From Prinia subflava (Eukaryota; Chordata; Aves; Passeriformes; Cisticolidae): DNA of 64,000 nt. The stretch covers positions 59,091,485-59,155,484 of the forward strand of contig NC_086248.1 in the NCBI RefSeq assembly GCF_021018805.1, written 5' to 3'. Made by a program: the position numbers and the translations under genes. Positions 13,419 to 25,433 of the stretch are shown one piece after another (position 1 is the first letter of the stretch; each line of letters begins with the position of its first letter). The notes under the pieces are model-generated. The model saw nothing but the letters and a program-made list of their open reading frames with translations, was not told the origin of the DNA and made no database searches.

Positions 13419-15583
13419 GTAAAATGTGCAGCTAATTCAATTCAGTGGTGGACACAACAGTCATAGTGAGAACTATCAGTACTCAGCTTTGTGTATGCAC
13501 CTGAGGAATACAACTTAGGCATTCTGGGCTTGTGTATGGTGTGATTCCCACAAGATGAAGCCAGTCTAACAGGCTCTTGCATAACTTTAAACACAGTCCT
13601 TGCAATTCAGATGTCATACTGGGGGTAGAAAGACTGAAAGAAATACTGCTGGTCAGAGCAACTAACACTGAAAATGGAGCAAGCGTATTGGGGCTTTTAG
13701 CCACGGTATTATTAGAAACTTCTCACTTGTCAACATAGAAAAAAAATCCTCTCCATGTATGGGCCTACAGGCTTGTGTTCAGATGTAATTGTCAAGGTGC
13801 TCCACAGTGGCTCCCCTCCCTAGGGTGTACTTACATTTTCTTTGCATGAAAATGAAGGCATTTGAGTCTGGGTGGGACTTAATAATGCAGCTCACAGTTG
13901 CATACAGCTTATTAAGATGTAACATAGAAAACATAGACATAAATGAATTTTTCTATCATCTAGATTAAAATTGGTCATTTTTTTCTAGTAATATACCATA
14001 GATCTCATTTCCCCCTACTAAAGCATAGGTTAGCAATTTACAGGCACTTTAGGAAAAATTCTAAAATTGTGTTTTAACTGAGGTTTTTCTAGCTAAGTAC
14101 TATGTTATTAGTAGATTATAAACTTAACAAACCCAAATGTATAGATCAGACACTTTGCTAGTACACTAGATAAAAACTACCTGAGTATAAGCAGGTCATA
14201 ATTTGCCAGTTTTGATTAACAGCATGGCATTGCATAACAGATATATATTTTTAGAGTGCTGTGTGCAAATTTAGCTGACACAGAAAACACAGCTAATTTG
14301 TTTATTTAATGGCAAATATTAACCAAAAGGAATTTTCACCTGGTTTTAGTTCTTGTGAACAAGTTGGAATTTTTTCTAAAACTTATGGAATGTTTTTTCA
14401 GTGAAATATGAGGTTTTTTAATAAATGTCAAGAAGAACATGGCATTTGGAGACTGCTGAATGTCTTAAACCATAAGCAAAGCAACATAGAGAGTTGAATC
14501 CACAAAACCAGGGGAATATCATTCTGAAAGGTTAATTCTCATAGTAACATAACTGTAATTTACTTACCTATAGTTTGCATTATAAGCTTGCTATCATAAT
14601 GCAAATCTGGCTTTTGGAATGAGATGAAAAAAATCCAAAGTACAACTAGACCATTTCCTGCCGGACATTAATTTTTTTTTCCCTGTTTCTTTTTTTTTTG
14701 TTTGGTTAGGGTGTTTTTTTGTTTTGGTTTGGTTTTTTTTGAGTGGCATCCATTTTCTTTGACCAGCTAGTAGAGTTTCATTTCAGGTTAATATATTCTG
14801 ATTCCAGTTTTCTTCTCCTGCCCCATTATTTAATGGAACAGTCTTTTGGAAATTCAGCAGAGACAATATTCCACAGCAGGGGCACCCACTTTTAAAATCA
14901 GATGGCTTGGAAAGCTCACTCATCCAAGCACGCTAATTGGTTGAGCACTCGTGAGTGCTTTATCACATTATTTTCAAGGACTGCCCTAAATACTAGGAAG
15001 CAAGCCATGGTTCCGGCGATTAGTGCCAGAAAGCTGGATGTTAATTATTGCTGGTCTACATTAGTATAGTGGCTGATTATCTGTAGCAAATTTCAGAAAT
15101 AGACTATTGAAAGAACTAATTAAAATCCAATTATTTATATTATGAATTTCCGATCAGTTCAGTACAAAGGTTGATCACACATTCTTTTATAGTTGTTCAG
15201 AATAGCATGGAAAATTATCAGTTTACTAGAAAGATTTTACCAATGCAATAGAAAAGATTGTGGTAATGACATTACATAGGATGAGAGAAAGAAATAATAG
15301 GCATTAATTTGATTTCTGTGAGAGCAGAAATATCAGATCAAATTTTCTTCTTGCTGAAAGATCCAACTTTCCTGAAGGTTGACTTCTGACAAAAGCAACC
15401 TAAATATATTTTCAAATATTTTCATTTTAAATGGCATTTCACCTCTACCAAATTATTACTGCAAGTTGCTATACATATATTGCTATGTATTTTCAAGTCT
15501 GAGGCTATGTATGTTAATTTTGAATATGTGTATGACCTATGCTTGATTACCCACTCATAATTACTACTATTCTTATTTTTATT

Positions 15584-15697
15584 ATTTTATTTTATTTTAT
15601 TTTATTTTATTTTATTTTATTTTATTTTATTTTATTTTATTTTATTTTATTTTATTTTATTTTATTTTATTTTATTTTATTTTATTTTATTTTATTT
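15584..15697 (+). repeat. (TTTTA)n pentanucleotide microsatellite
   Basis: About 114 bp, or 23 units, of uninterrupted TTTTA. The left edge is ragged and the right edge abrupt, where it becomes TTTCAG. A pure array of this length is expected to vary in length between individuals. The repetitive open frame across it is an artefact. Confidence 0.97.
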
Positions 15698-18600
15698 CAG
15701 TTCTTCAACTGCTCTTGTCTCAGCCCATGAGTTTTGCCTTGTTTTTTTCCAGCTGTCCTCCCAATCCCACCTGGGGAGAGTGTGAGTAAGCAACTACATG
15801 GTTTTTAGTTGCTATCTAGGGTTAAATCATGACAACCACAAACCCTTCCCTTTTGTGTTTGTCAGTCACTTCCAACCAAAGCAGGCTATTTTATGGAAGC
15901 AGATGAGGAAAAAGAAACACATGGCAAATCTAACAGCTCTGATGAAGTATTTTCAGGTGAATAATGGTATCTCCAAACAGAGTTGAGGGATCTCATTTGA
16001 GGTTTTTACCACGGAGAATTTTGAAAATTAATTACAAGACAGATAGCTGAGACACTTTGGAACTCTCGTTGACTTAGTTGATAAAGCCACAGTAATAAAT
16101 ATGTTTTCAACCAGAACAAATATCTTTTGTGGATAAATTACTGTGAGGAGTAATAGAATACAACTGCTCAGAGATATTTTGATACCTTCTTTATTGCATG
16201 TTTGTGAATTTCTCTAGCTTCCTCTTCAACCAGTCACCAAGCTTTGCTATATTTTGTTCTGCTATTACAATAATTTATTGCCAGTTATTTTAAGACTGGC
16301 AATTATTATTAAATGCCTATAGATAATTTTACTCTGTGATAATATTAACTCTCCTAATTCTATCTTTTCTTAATCCTTGGTGAAAATGTTTATTTTCTTT
16401 AACAACACTTTAACTATCTTTGTGGATATTTTATAAGTTTCTCTCAATGTAGTTTCTCTCAATGTCTCTCAATATTCTTTGTTTGCAGTGCAACTGTCAA
16501 AAAATGAGGACAGTAACTGAATTTCAACCACATCACTACTAAATACAGAGATAAGATTTCTAGTTCTAACCCCTGTTCTTGGAAGTTAACTGGTATAATA
16601 AAAACTTGTAATTTTTTTAATGAACCATAATCTGCTGACCTTTTAAATTAATTGAGTCCAGATTGAAAAGTTCTGTTTTGTTTTCATTAACTAAATCAGA
16701 CTGAAAGGCCCATCACTAGGCAGATAATTTCTATTTATACTTCCCAGTTATTGGAACAACATTGTTTTTCTTCCAAATCTTTGTAATTTACTTTTCTTCT
16801 AAGACCTACTGAAAAATCAGCACTTACAAATATCAAAGTTCTGGGCCAGATCTTTAAGAAATTTTAAGCCTACTATTGTACTATATTATAATTCCGTGCT
16901 AAGTGGGAAAATGTCTCTCTTTAGAGTTTCAGGCCATTATTCTTAAGAATTGTAAACTGTTTTTTTCTCATGTGAGTCATATTGACTTAATTGCTATCAT
17001 CAGACAAGCAGATAAATTCTTGCAATAAGTTTATTTCAAAATTCTAGAAAAATAATTTTTAGTGGAATCATCTCTTTCAAGCTGCTTTTTGAAATTTATT
17101 GCTTCAAGTAGTGATGTTAATGCCACCAGAATTAGGAAAATGACTGCATATTTCAATACATGAAGCACTTAGCCACAGAAATAAGTGGAAATTTATCTGT
17201 TAAAAAACAAAAACCAAAAAATCTAAAATATACATTTTAGAAAAGAAAACAAAATCAATCAAAACTGAGATATTGACTCACACAGCATATTCGCAGTCAT
17301 TAACAGTTTCTACAGAAACATAAGACTTCCCAGTTTATTACCATCTAAAAAGAAAATATTTCAGGCTAAAACTACAGTTTATTAGCCAAAATTGAAGCAG
17401 ATAGGATCAGCTCTACATTGCATTTTTATCAACACTGAAAGAGTTTTCTGGTTAGAAAATGTCTCTTAGAAATTACAACATGGTCACTTCTGAGTGTGTT
17501 TAAGTAAAGGAATGTGTCAAAACTATTTCTTAGAGAGTTACCATGCTATAAAACTATACTATAGATTACTTATAATGCTCTGATGATCTCAGCAAGTCCT
17601 CAGCTATAAACACAACGAAGATGCTCTTGAAATCCAGCCCTGGTTACCTTACAGTGGTGCATCAAGATTTCTAAGTGCTCTTGACACAGTCTCCCTCTGA
17701 TATTCTTAAATATTGGGAAAGTTTTTTTAATGGGTCACACAGAAGAACTCTTTAGATATTAAGACCATGAAAATTAGCTTACTTCACCAAGTACAACATG
17801 CTTATTTGGCTTCTGAATCAGTAGCTGTAATGTCCAGAATTCAAAAGATTTTCTTTTGGGTCACATCAGACACTATGATAGGGACTTACAAATTACCTGT
17901 GTAAAACTCTAAGTTATAGAAATATGTACATGTAGTACCAAAGCTTTCCTGGTATTCTAGAATGAAATCTTCTAGGGATCATGACTATTGTACAAGCCTG
18001 TTTTCCTCTAAATCAACAATAATAGCTTAACAATTTTTAAATATTAAATCAAAAGGAAGAAAAGAATGGGAGGATCTGGACAAGATAGCAAATAAAAATT
18101 ATCAGTGATTCAAGCTGAGCACTTGATACTCATAGTCTGTCCCTTTTAAAAAAGCTCCTTCAGCACTGGAAAATTCAATTATGATGCAAGTTCACACAAG
18201 TATCTGAGTATGAAAATATGCAGATATGCACCTACTGGGATTTTCAAGAGGAATTAAGTATGTAGAAGTTCTTTCAAGTAACAACAGCAGCATTTTTCCA
18301 AGGGAGGCAATCATATTTTTATAAAATTTATCTCTAATTGTTCAAGTGTCTTACAAAGCTGAGCAAAGCTACAACTAAAGCTGAGGGAAAATTAATTCAA
18401 AAAGCATTAAAAGCTTTTTTTTTTGAGTGGATCACTGAGTAGGTTCAGCTGAAAACACTTTAGCTCTCATTCTACTCATATGTTAACCCTTTTTCATATG
18501 GTGTAATGCACTCCTACATGCTGTCGTTCTTATGGTGCTTTGTTGCCTTTCATACAAAATGAGCAAAATCAAATTCTTAAATGATTTTAAAGGATTTTTT

Positions 18601-19752
18601 TTTTTTTTTTTTGGTTTCTGGTCCTCAGTGGACTTTGGTTAATTAACTAAAAATGAATTGAATATTCCTGTGGGTGTTATCCTTGAAACAGAGGAAAATA
18701 TTTTAGTCAATGTGATATTTCTTTTTCTCCTGAGAGAAACAAAAGTATGGTTACAATGGTTATTTTGTTTGATAAGGTTTTTGATTTTTTTTTTCCCATA
18801 AACGGCTGGCTTTAATCAAAGGGCAGATCTACACTCAAATTGTGAGAGTACTTAATTTCAAAATTTTCCCTCTCTCCTTTTTCTACACTGCTCTTCCTTT
18901 TGTGATTAAATAATCCTTTTGGACGCTGTGTTTAAAGGGAATAGAGTGGGGGCCATTTAATGTCACAAATTAATTTCATATGTAGAATATCAGGAACTTT
19001 TCAGAAGCATTACTTGACTACATCTTCAGCAAACATTTTAAGTGCCTTGACAAGTAGGACTTGGCTCTTTGAAAAGGGCAGTAGGGCTGATTATTGCTAT
19101 CATTATCATTAGGTAAGTGTGCTCACAGATGCAACAAAATGTTGCATGATCACATCTAGGAGCTCAGAATCAGGCAGAAGCATGATGAACTTCTGAAGGT
19201 ACCATGTCTATTGAATGCCTCAGCTGCCACACGCATTAGGACAGCGCCACGGACAAGACATCCCTTTGTTTGTCGTGGCATGAATTGTAGATGTCCCAAT
19301 ATTGTTTTCCCTGTATTAATTGGGATTACCACACTGTTAGGGGCATGGTGAAAATCCAGAAAAAAACATCTTCAACTAAGTGTCCTTGCAAGGAAAGCAG
19401 TTAAGTCAAGGTCGCCTTGTTTTCTGCATAGAACCCGAGTGGGTGTGCATGGGTGCACAGCCACATGAAGTAGCTTCTTCAGCCTCAACACCTGAACCTC
19501 CCTGATTTTTATAAAATAGACGAAATGTCACTGGGCTAGAGTGAGAGCTCTCTCTTAATGGAGCTTCCATATAGTATATATATTTATAGCATAACTGTAT
19601 GAATATTATACATATGAAGTATAGATACATAGCATTATATATTATAATGAATGTATCAAATTGAGTTCAGTGACTAAGGAGGATGTGACTTTAAAGGAGT
19701 GATTAATCTTCATTTAACTGGAGATCAAATTTAATTTAATTTTTTTTTTTTT
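15698..19752. other. unique AT-rich noncoding DNA
   Basis: No gene, RNA or repeat family is recognised. A small imperfect tandem of TTTCTCTCAATG occurs at about 16438-16474, and a T-run at 18597-18612 ends a unique stretch. The longest open frame is about 75 codons. Confidence 0.55.
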
Positions 19753-21815
19753 GAAGAATCCTATGGGAACAGAAGTTGCACGGAAGAAGGGTCCAAGAGA
19801 GTATGTTGATATCCAAGAGTCACTTCCTTTAGGCTCAAGAATGTTGCATCCTGATGAGCAAGAACTCGGGCAAAGAGCACAAGATGAATACAGTACTGTC
19901 ACTACCCAGGCATAAGCAAAGAACACACAGGAGATTGAAGCAGGGTCAGGCCACTTGGAGGGAATACAGAGAGGCTGTCAGAGTAAGTAGAAATGAGACA
20001 ACAAAGGCCAAGGCCCCTCTGGATTTAAGCTGGGCCAAGGATGTTGAGGACAAGAAGAAGGGCTTTTTCAAATACATCAATAACAAGAGGAAAACAAAGG
20101 ATTACATGGGCCCATTACTAAATGGAGAGGGACTCTGGTGACAGAGGATGCAGAGAAGGCAGAGTTATTGAATGCCTTTCTTTTCACTGTTATTCATTGA
20201 CAATACCAGCTCTCAGGAATCTCTGACCCAGACAACCAGGGTAAAAGAATGTCAGAAGGAAGATTCCCTTGATCCAGGCTTAGAGAATGCCTGGCCAAAC
20301 CTGATATCCACAAGTGTGTGGGCCCTGATGAGATGCATCCACCAGTGTTGAGAGAGTTGGTAGACACTATACTGAGGCCACTCACAACCATCTTTGAAAG
20401 GTCTTGGCAGTCAGGAGAGATGCCTGAGGAATGGAAGAAAGCAAATGTCACTCTGCTCTTCAAAGAGGGCAAGAAGGAAGACACAGAAAATTCCTGTCAA
20501 TCAGCCTCACCTCAATCCCTGGAAAGGTGATGGATGCTTCATTCTGGAAGCCATCTCTAACCACTTGAAGAACAAGGAGGTGATCAGGAGCAATCAGTAT
20601 AGATTCATAAGTGTAAATCATGCTTAATGACTATGATTGCCTTCTACAATGAAACAACTACCTTGGTGGATGAAAGGAGAGCACTAGATGTTGTCTACCT
20701 TGAGTTCAGCAATGCGGCAGACACTGTCTCTCACAATACCCTGACTGGCCAACTCAGGAAGTGTGGCCTGGATGAATGGTCAGTCAGGTGGATTAAGAAT
20801 TCACTGAAAGCACAGCAGATCCCACAGGGTCACAATCAGTGGCACAAGGTCTAGTTGGAGGTCTGTCAATAGTGGCATCCTACAATGTTCCATAGTGGGA
20901 ACAGTATTGCTTACCTTGAATTCAATGAATATCAGTGATTTGGACAAAGGGACAGATGCCTCCTTGCAGAGTTTTCTGATGGCACAAAGCTGGGAGGAGT
21001 GGCTGATAGCCCAGAGGTCTGTGCAGCCCTTCAGAAGGGCCTTGGCAGGCTGGAAAGAGGGGCAGAGAAGAACCGTCTGCAGTTCAGCAAAGGCAAATGC
21101 AGGGTCCTGCCCCTGAGGAAGAACAACCCCAGGCACCAGGAGAGGCTGGAGGCTGACCTGATGTGAAACAGCTCTGCAGAGAAGCACCTGGGGGTCCTGG
21201 TGGACAACAAGCTGTCCTTGAGCCAGCAGTGTGGCCAAGAAGGCCAAAGGTGTCCTGGGCTGCATTAGGAAGAGCATTGCCAGCAGGCTGAGGGAGGTGA
21301 TCCTGCCCCATCTTCTCAGTCCTGGTGAGGCCACATCTGGAAAGCTTCTCTCTAGTCCAGTTCTGGGCTACTTAGCACAAGAGAGACATGGAGTCCTTGG
21401 AGCAGGTCCAGCAGAGGGCAATGAAGATGATGAAAAGGCTGGAGTACCTCTGTTACAAGGAAAGGCTGAGGGAACTGGCCTGGAGAAGAGAAAACTGAGA
21501 GAAGAGTTCACCAATGTCTATCAATATCTGAAAGAATGGTGTCAAGAGGATGTTTCCAGGCTCTTCTTGGTGGTGGCAAGCAATAGGACAAGAGGCAACA
21601 CGAGGAAGAACTTTACTGTGTGGGTGACTGAGCACTGGAACAGATTGTCCAAAGATGTTGTGGAATTTTCCCTACTGAAGATACTCAAGAACCTTCTGGA
21701 CACAATTCTGTGCTCTGTGCTCTAGGATGACCCTGCTTGAGAAGGGAGGTTGGACCAGGTGACCCACTGTGGTCCCTTCCAACCTTGCCCATTCTTTGAC
21801 TTTGTGATTCTATAA
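19753..21815 (+). mobile_element. CR1: 5'-truncated CR1 LINE with decayed reverse transcriptase
   Basis: About 2.06 kb of CR1 in sense orientation, the largest LINE copy in the window. Translated pieces in shifting frames recall CR1 ORF2: a region with GFFKYINNKRKT (about 20061-20096), then GPDEMHPPVLRELV (from 20321), then EMPEEWKKANVTLLFKEG (about 20419-20472), the reverse transcriptase fingers and palm. The palm box that should carry the FADD catalytic pair reads FSDG (around 20970-20990), so a catalytic Asp is lost. Several stops and frameshifts separate the pieces, so no protein can be made. The 3' end finishes with CATTCTTTGACTTTGTGATT, a CR1-type tail. The start is placed after the T-run at 19741-19752 and could be off by tens of bases. 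Confidence 0.92.
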
Positions 21816-22114
21816 CTGCCTAAAAGTTCACTTTCTGATCTGAAATACTTACAGCTCTCTCTATAGTCTTTGGAGAAATTAGGACATCTCCTGAAAGGCA
21901 TTCCTTTTATTTTAGCCACCAGATTTAGGTGTGAATGAGCATCTCTGCCTATGTCTTTCTCTAGACTGGTGTGAGTACCAGAAGTAATTCAGACTAGTTT
22001 CCTAAATGTATATGTCTAAAAATTGGAGACATAACTGCCTTGAATGGCCTGAACAGCAAAGGGTCACACCCATACAATTGAGCTATTCATATATGATGAA
22101 CATCACCTTCTGCA

Positions 22115-22280
22115 ATACAATTCCCAGACACTGGAGCAGGCTGCCCAGAGAAGGTGTGGATGCCTGCTCCCTGGAAGTGTTCCTGGTGAGGCTGCAGGGC
22201 ATAATCTAGTAGAGGGTGTTGCTGGCCATGGGTCAGAGCTTCAAGGTCCCTTCCAATGCTAAACATTCTATGATTCAACA
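22115..22280 (+). mobile_element. CR1: CR1 LINE 3'-end fragment
   Basis: It contains GGAGCAGGCTGCCCAGAGAA, a CTGGAAGTGTTCCTGGTGAGG block, CAAGGTCCCTTCCAATGC and the terminal CATTCTATGATTCAAC, the canonical avian CR1 3' UTR order. The tail differs from the copy ending 300 bp upstream, so this is a separate insertion of another subfamily and not a continuation. Confidence 0.9.
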
Positions 22281-23669
22281 ATAAACAAATTTGCAATGAC
22301 CTTACTACTACTATTACTCTTGTACTAGGTTCCTCTAAGCCTGATATTCTCTTCCCTTGGTGGAGGAATGCTCCAGATAGGTGAAACACAAATATTTTGT
22401 ATATAATTGTGTCACATGATGTAAAATTTTCTTCAAAAACATAGCTGATAATTATTATATGCTTCGCAGGATGAAGAAAAACACAGGTAACTATCATACT
22501 GTTGTCTATACAGGACTAAGCTTCAAAAGCTGAGCTTTTTAACAGAACTTTTCTTTTTTCCTTGCACAGTTTTCCAACAGAATAGCCTGCAGCAATAATT
22601 TCCATGCGTGAATTGTATTCCATGGAGATATGTTTCTGTAAACCACTTTTTCCTTCCTCTTTAAGAAAAATCAATTTTTCTTCCGAGGCTAGATTAATAA
22701 GCTATACCTGTTACAATGAATCCCTTTTACTGTTTCCCTCAGAGGCTTGAACACCTTCTAGAATGGTGCAAATTAAAGTGAGCCCAGATACTTTCCTGTG
22801 CTTTCCATCTCCTGCTGTTTTCTTCCTTTTCCCTTTGCTTTCTCCTATCCACTTGTTCAGTTTCTCTTAATCTGAACCTCAGGTCTCCTCCTGTTTTGCC
22901 ACTGTGCTTGATTTGTGGCTCTCTGAATATCAACAAGCAAAAAGAACACAAAATCGAAGAATGGACTTTATCCAAGTGTACATGCAAAATATATTTTCCC
23001 TCTATTCTTTCCATTTCTGCTTTACGAGTGTAGACTCCAGTAATGAAAGTATAGCATATACAGTTTTATATCTCTTTTGTTTACCATTCCACATTTCTAA
23101 GTTTTGGCTTTTGATATTTGATTGTGACACTTCCAGAAGATTCTTTAAGATTATTCTGCACAGAATAACTTTTTTTTTTTTTTCAGATTTGCAAGGTCCT
23201 TCACCTCAGCTGGCAAATCTCATGGACAAATACAGGTTGAAAGAAAGAATAATAGGAAGACATTCTCTTTCTTGTCTCCTTTTGGAAGTTTTTATCGAAC
23301 AGTCAGGTACAATTTGAACTTTAGAAAAAAAGGAGTAAACAAGAAAACCTTTGATGAAAGCAATCTTAATACATTTCCTAGCTGTGTACTTTTCTTTTTT
23401 CATTAGCAGTCATTTGTTGATTGCCATACGTGACCATAAATTAAATGTGACCCTGTTGACCTAAGTGTGCACAGAGATCAAATGTCGTTTCTGAAATGGG
23501 TACTATTCCTCACCTATATGGAGATGTACTTCTAATGTAATATTCATTCTGTTATTATGACAGCATCCCTCTTCCAAAACCAGGAGTACAGGTTATTTTG
23601 GGCTTTTGTACCCTAATTTCAATAGCTTATTAAGAAATGTTTATGGTACAACTGAGAAGCCCCTTAGTG
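22281..23669. other. noncoding DNA
   Basis: No gene is recognised. A T-run followed by CAG at about 23171-23186 resembles a splice acceptor, but the open sequence after it shows no family signature. Confidence 0.45.
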
Positions 23670-23990
23670 TTGGAACCAGTCATAGCAAACAGAGTTATAA
23701 AGGATCTCAAGAGCTTGCTTATTCCATGCTGTTCCCAAGGGGGATCCCTAACCCATTCCTTACAGACATCTGCCTCATCAATTCTTATAGACTTCCAGTG
23801 ATAAACATCCCACACTGAGGAAGTCTACTCTGATGCTGAACTGTCCTTGCACTTAGAAGTCTTTTTCTTATGCTTAGGAATGATTTGATTTTCTCTAATT
23901 TGTACCCAGTGCTTATTGCTCTAACTACAGCACACAAGGAGAATGGTGCATGCCCTTCTCTACAGCCTGCCTCTTTCTTTCATAGAAGGA
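23670..23990 (-). mobile_element. probable ancient CR1-related LINE remnant, antisense
   Basis: The plus strand has the order of phrases seen in reverse-complemented old amniote CR1 copies: an 'ATAGACTTCCAGTGATAAACATCCCACA' type block (23788-23815), a 'AGAAGTCTTTTTCTTATGCTTAGGAAT' type block and 'GTACCCAGTGCTTATTGCTC' (23905-23924). The match is by memory of the family pattern and is diverged. Edges are approximate. Confidence 0.45.
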
Positions 23991-24091
23991 AGAATATTAC
24001 TTGTTCTTTCTAAGTAATTAGCAGCTCAATTGATGATGTAGGGAATCTCTGGCTTTGCATAATAGAATAGCTTTTGAGCATATACTTACAA

Positions 24092-24104
24092 TGCCCTCTA
24101 CTGG
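24092..24104 (-). promoter_or_regulatory. CTCF-core-like site
   Basis: TGCCCTCTACTGG is the reverse complement of CCAGTAGAGGGCA. That differs at one position from the common CTCF core CCACYAGRGGGCA. A single short match in 64 kb is weak evidence, so occupancy is unproven. Confidence 0.25.
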
Positions 24105-25421
24105 GTTGGAATGCGAGACTTAACAGAGTGCTCATACCTGGTTAATGGCTAGTCCTTTCTATAAATATATATATTTTTATAAATAGGAGGCACAAACTCC
24201 TGCAGACTTTTCTAAGAATGATCTTGGTCAATTGTAGACAACATGTTATTTCTCTTCTGAAGTTTTCTATAATCTTGTGTAAAGATGCATCTGAAATGGT
24301 AAATTCTTAATTTAGCTTTGTTACCCTCAAAGTAGTGTAAACATATGTCGAGAATCAAAACTACAAAGGAACTTCTTCCATTGAAACTTGTTAAAATGTG
24401 ATTGATTAAGGCCTGGTTTTGAAACCTTTTCTTATCGTGGTGGAAAACAGAGCTGAAGAAAATGCTAAGAATATAGTAGCGAAATGCATTGCCAGTAGCT
24501 GGGCCCTTATCTGGAGCAAGAAGAGAATCATTGTGGTAAGAGGACTGGTATCTCCTCTTTCCATTTTACTGCAAAATAGAATGACTTGCTTCAAACTGAC
24601 ATCAGCTGGTGTCTTGACCTGCAGAAAACTGGCTCCAGGCTGAGGCATATTTCTGCATTTGAACAAAGGCACTCCCACAGTAATGACATTTTTATTTCAC
24701 ACAGTGACCCAAATGGATTGGTACTTTTTGTTGTTGTTGTTATTGTTCCAAAGAGGCTTTAATTGATTAGCTTGCTGGAGGCCTGATGGAAAACTAGTGA
24801 CAGAATACTCTCAATGAAATAAGTACAGCCTTTAAAAATAAGGATTTTTATAAACATCTTCTGAAATGAAATACGTCCTAAACTGGTAGAGAACTTTATA
24901 GTAATTAGATTTGAAAATGTGCATTAAGTATTTTGTGTCTATCTTCTGTGAGCAAATTACTATTTCCTGTGCAGGAAAATCTCAGGATATTTAATTTAGT
25001 GTAATTTTTGGTGGCTCTGTAAAAATAGTTTCATTTTACCATACAGAAATACAATTCATTCCTTTTGCTGCTTTTTAATAAAAAGATAAATGTTTTCTTG
25101 GCTAAGTGAAATAATTAATGAAACCTTCCCAAACCAAACCCTCTGACCCTGTATTCCTGTTTTTGTTTGTTTGTTTGTTTCTTGTGATCCTGGGATGCTA
25201 TATGGAGGGGAGTTGATCTGTAGGACCCCTTAATTCTCAGGGCTCTACAGAAGAAAGGTTTCCAATTCCTTCATCAACTGCACCTGCGCAAAGCCACACA
25301 GAACTGACATGGGTATCTCTGGGGACATAATTCACACGGGACAATCTTTATTGCTGGTGACAATGTGCAAAGTGGAAATAATCAAGCCTGTACCTTAGCT
25401 CTCAGGCTGAGTGTTCAGGGC

Positions 25422-25433
25422 TGACAGCTGTCA
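25422..25433. promoter_or_regulatory. perfect TALE-homeodomain palindrome
   Basis: TGACAGCTGTCA is a perfect 12-bp palindrome, extended to 14 bp with flanking C and G. It equals the known preferred dimer site of TGIF, PKNOX and MEIS type homeodomain proteins. A given 12-mer is expected by chance about 0.004 times in a window of this size. No neighbouring gene is visible to say what it would control. Confidence 0.35.

Larger units (their letters stand above)
11617..15583. other. AT-rich noncoding DNA with simple tracts
   Basis: Mostly unique AT-rich sequence. It contains A-rich and (AAT)n DNA at 11622-11720 and the T/G-rich tracts listed separately. No exon-like open frame is supported. The stretch 14.9-15.2 kb holds several ATTA/TAAT homeodomain-type cores and is discussed as a possible conserved element. 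Confidence 0.5.

Noticed and set aside
15539..15730. Open frame of Phe-Ile-Leu repeats
   Set aside because: It is a translation of the TTTTA pentanucleotide array.
20801..21334. 177-codon antisense open frame
   Set aside because: It lies wholly within the sense-oriented CR1 copy and is its antisense shadow.
22904..23317. Exon-like segment after a T-run and CAG, ending near CAG|GTAC
   Set aside because: The acceptor-like T-run is a common feature in this DNA. The peptide shows no family signature and there is no partner exon.
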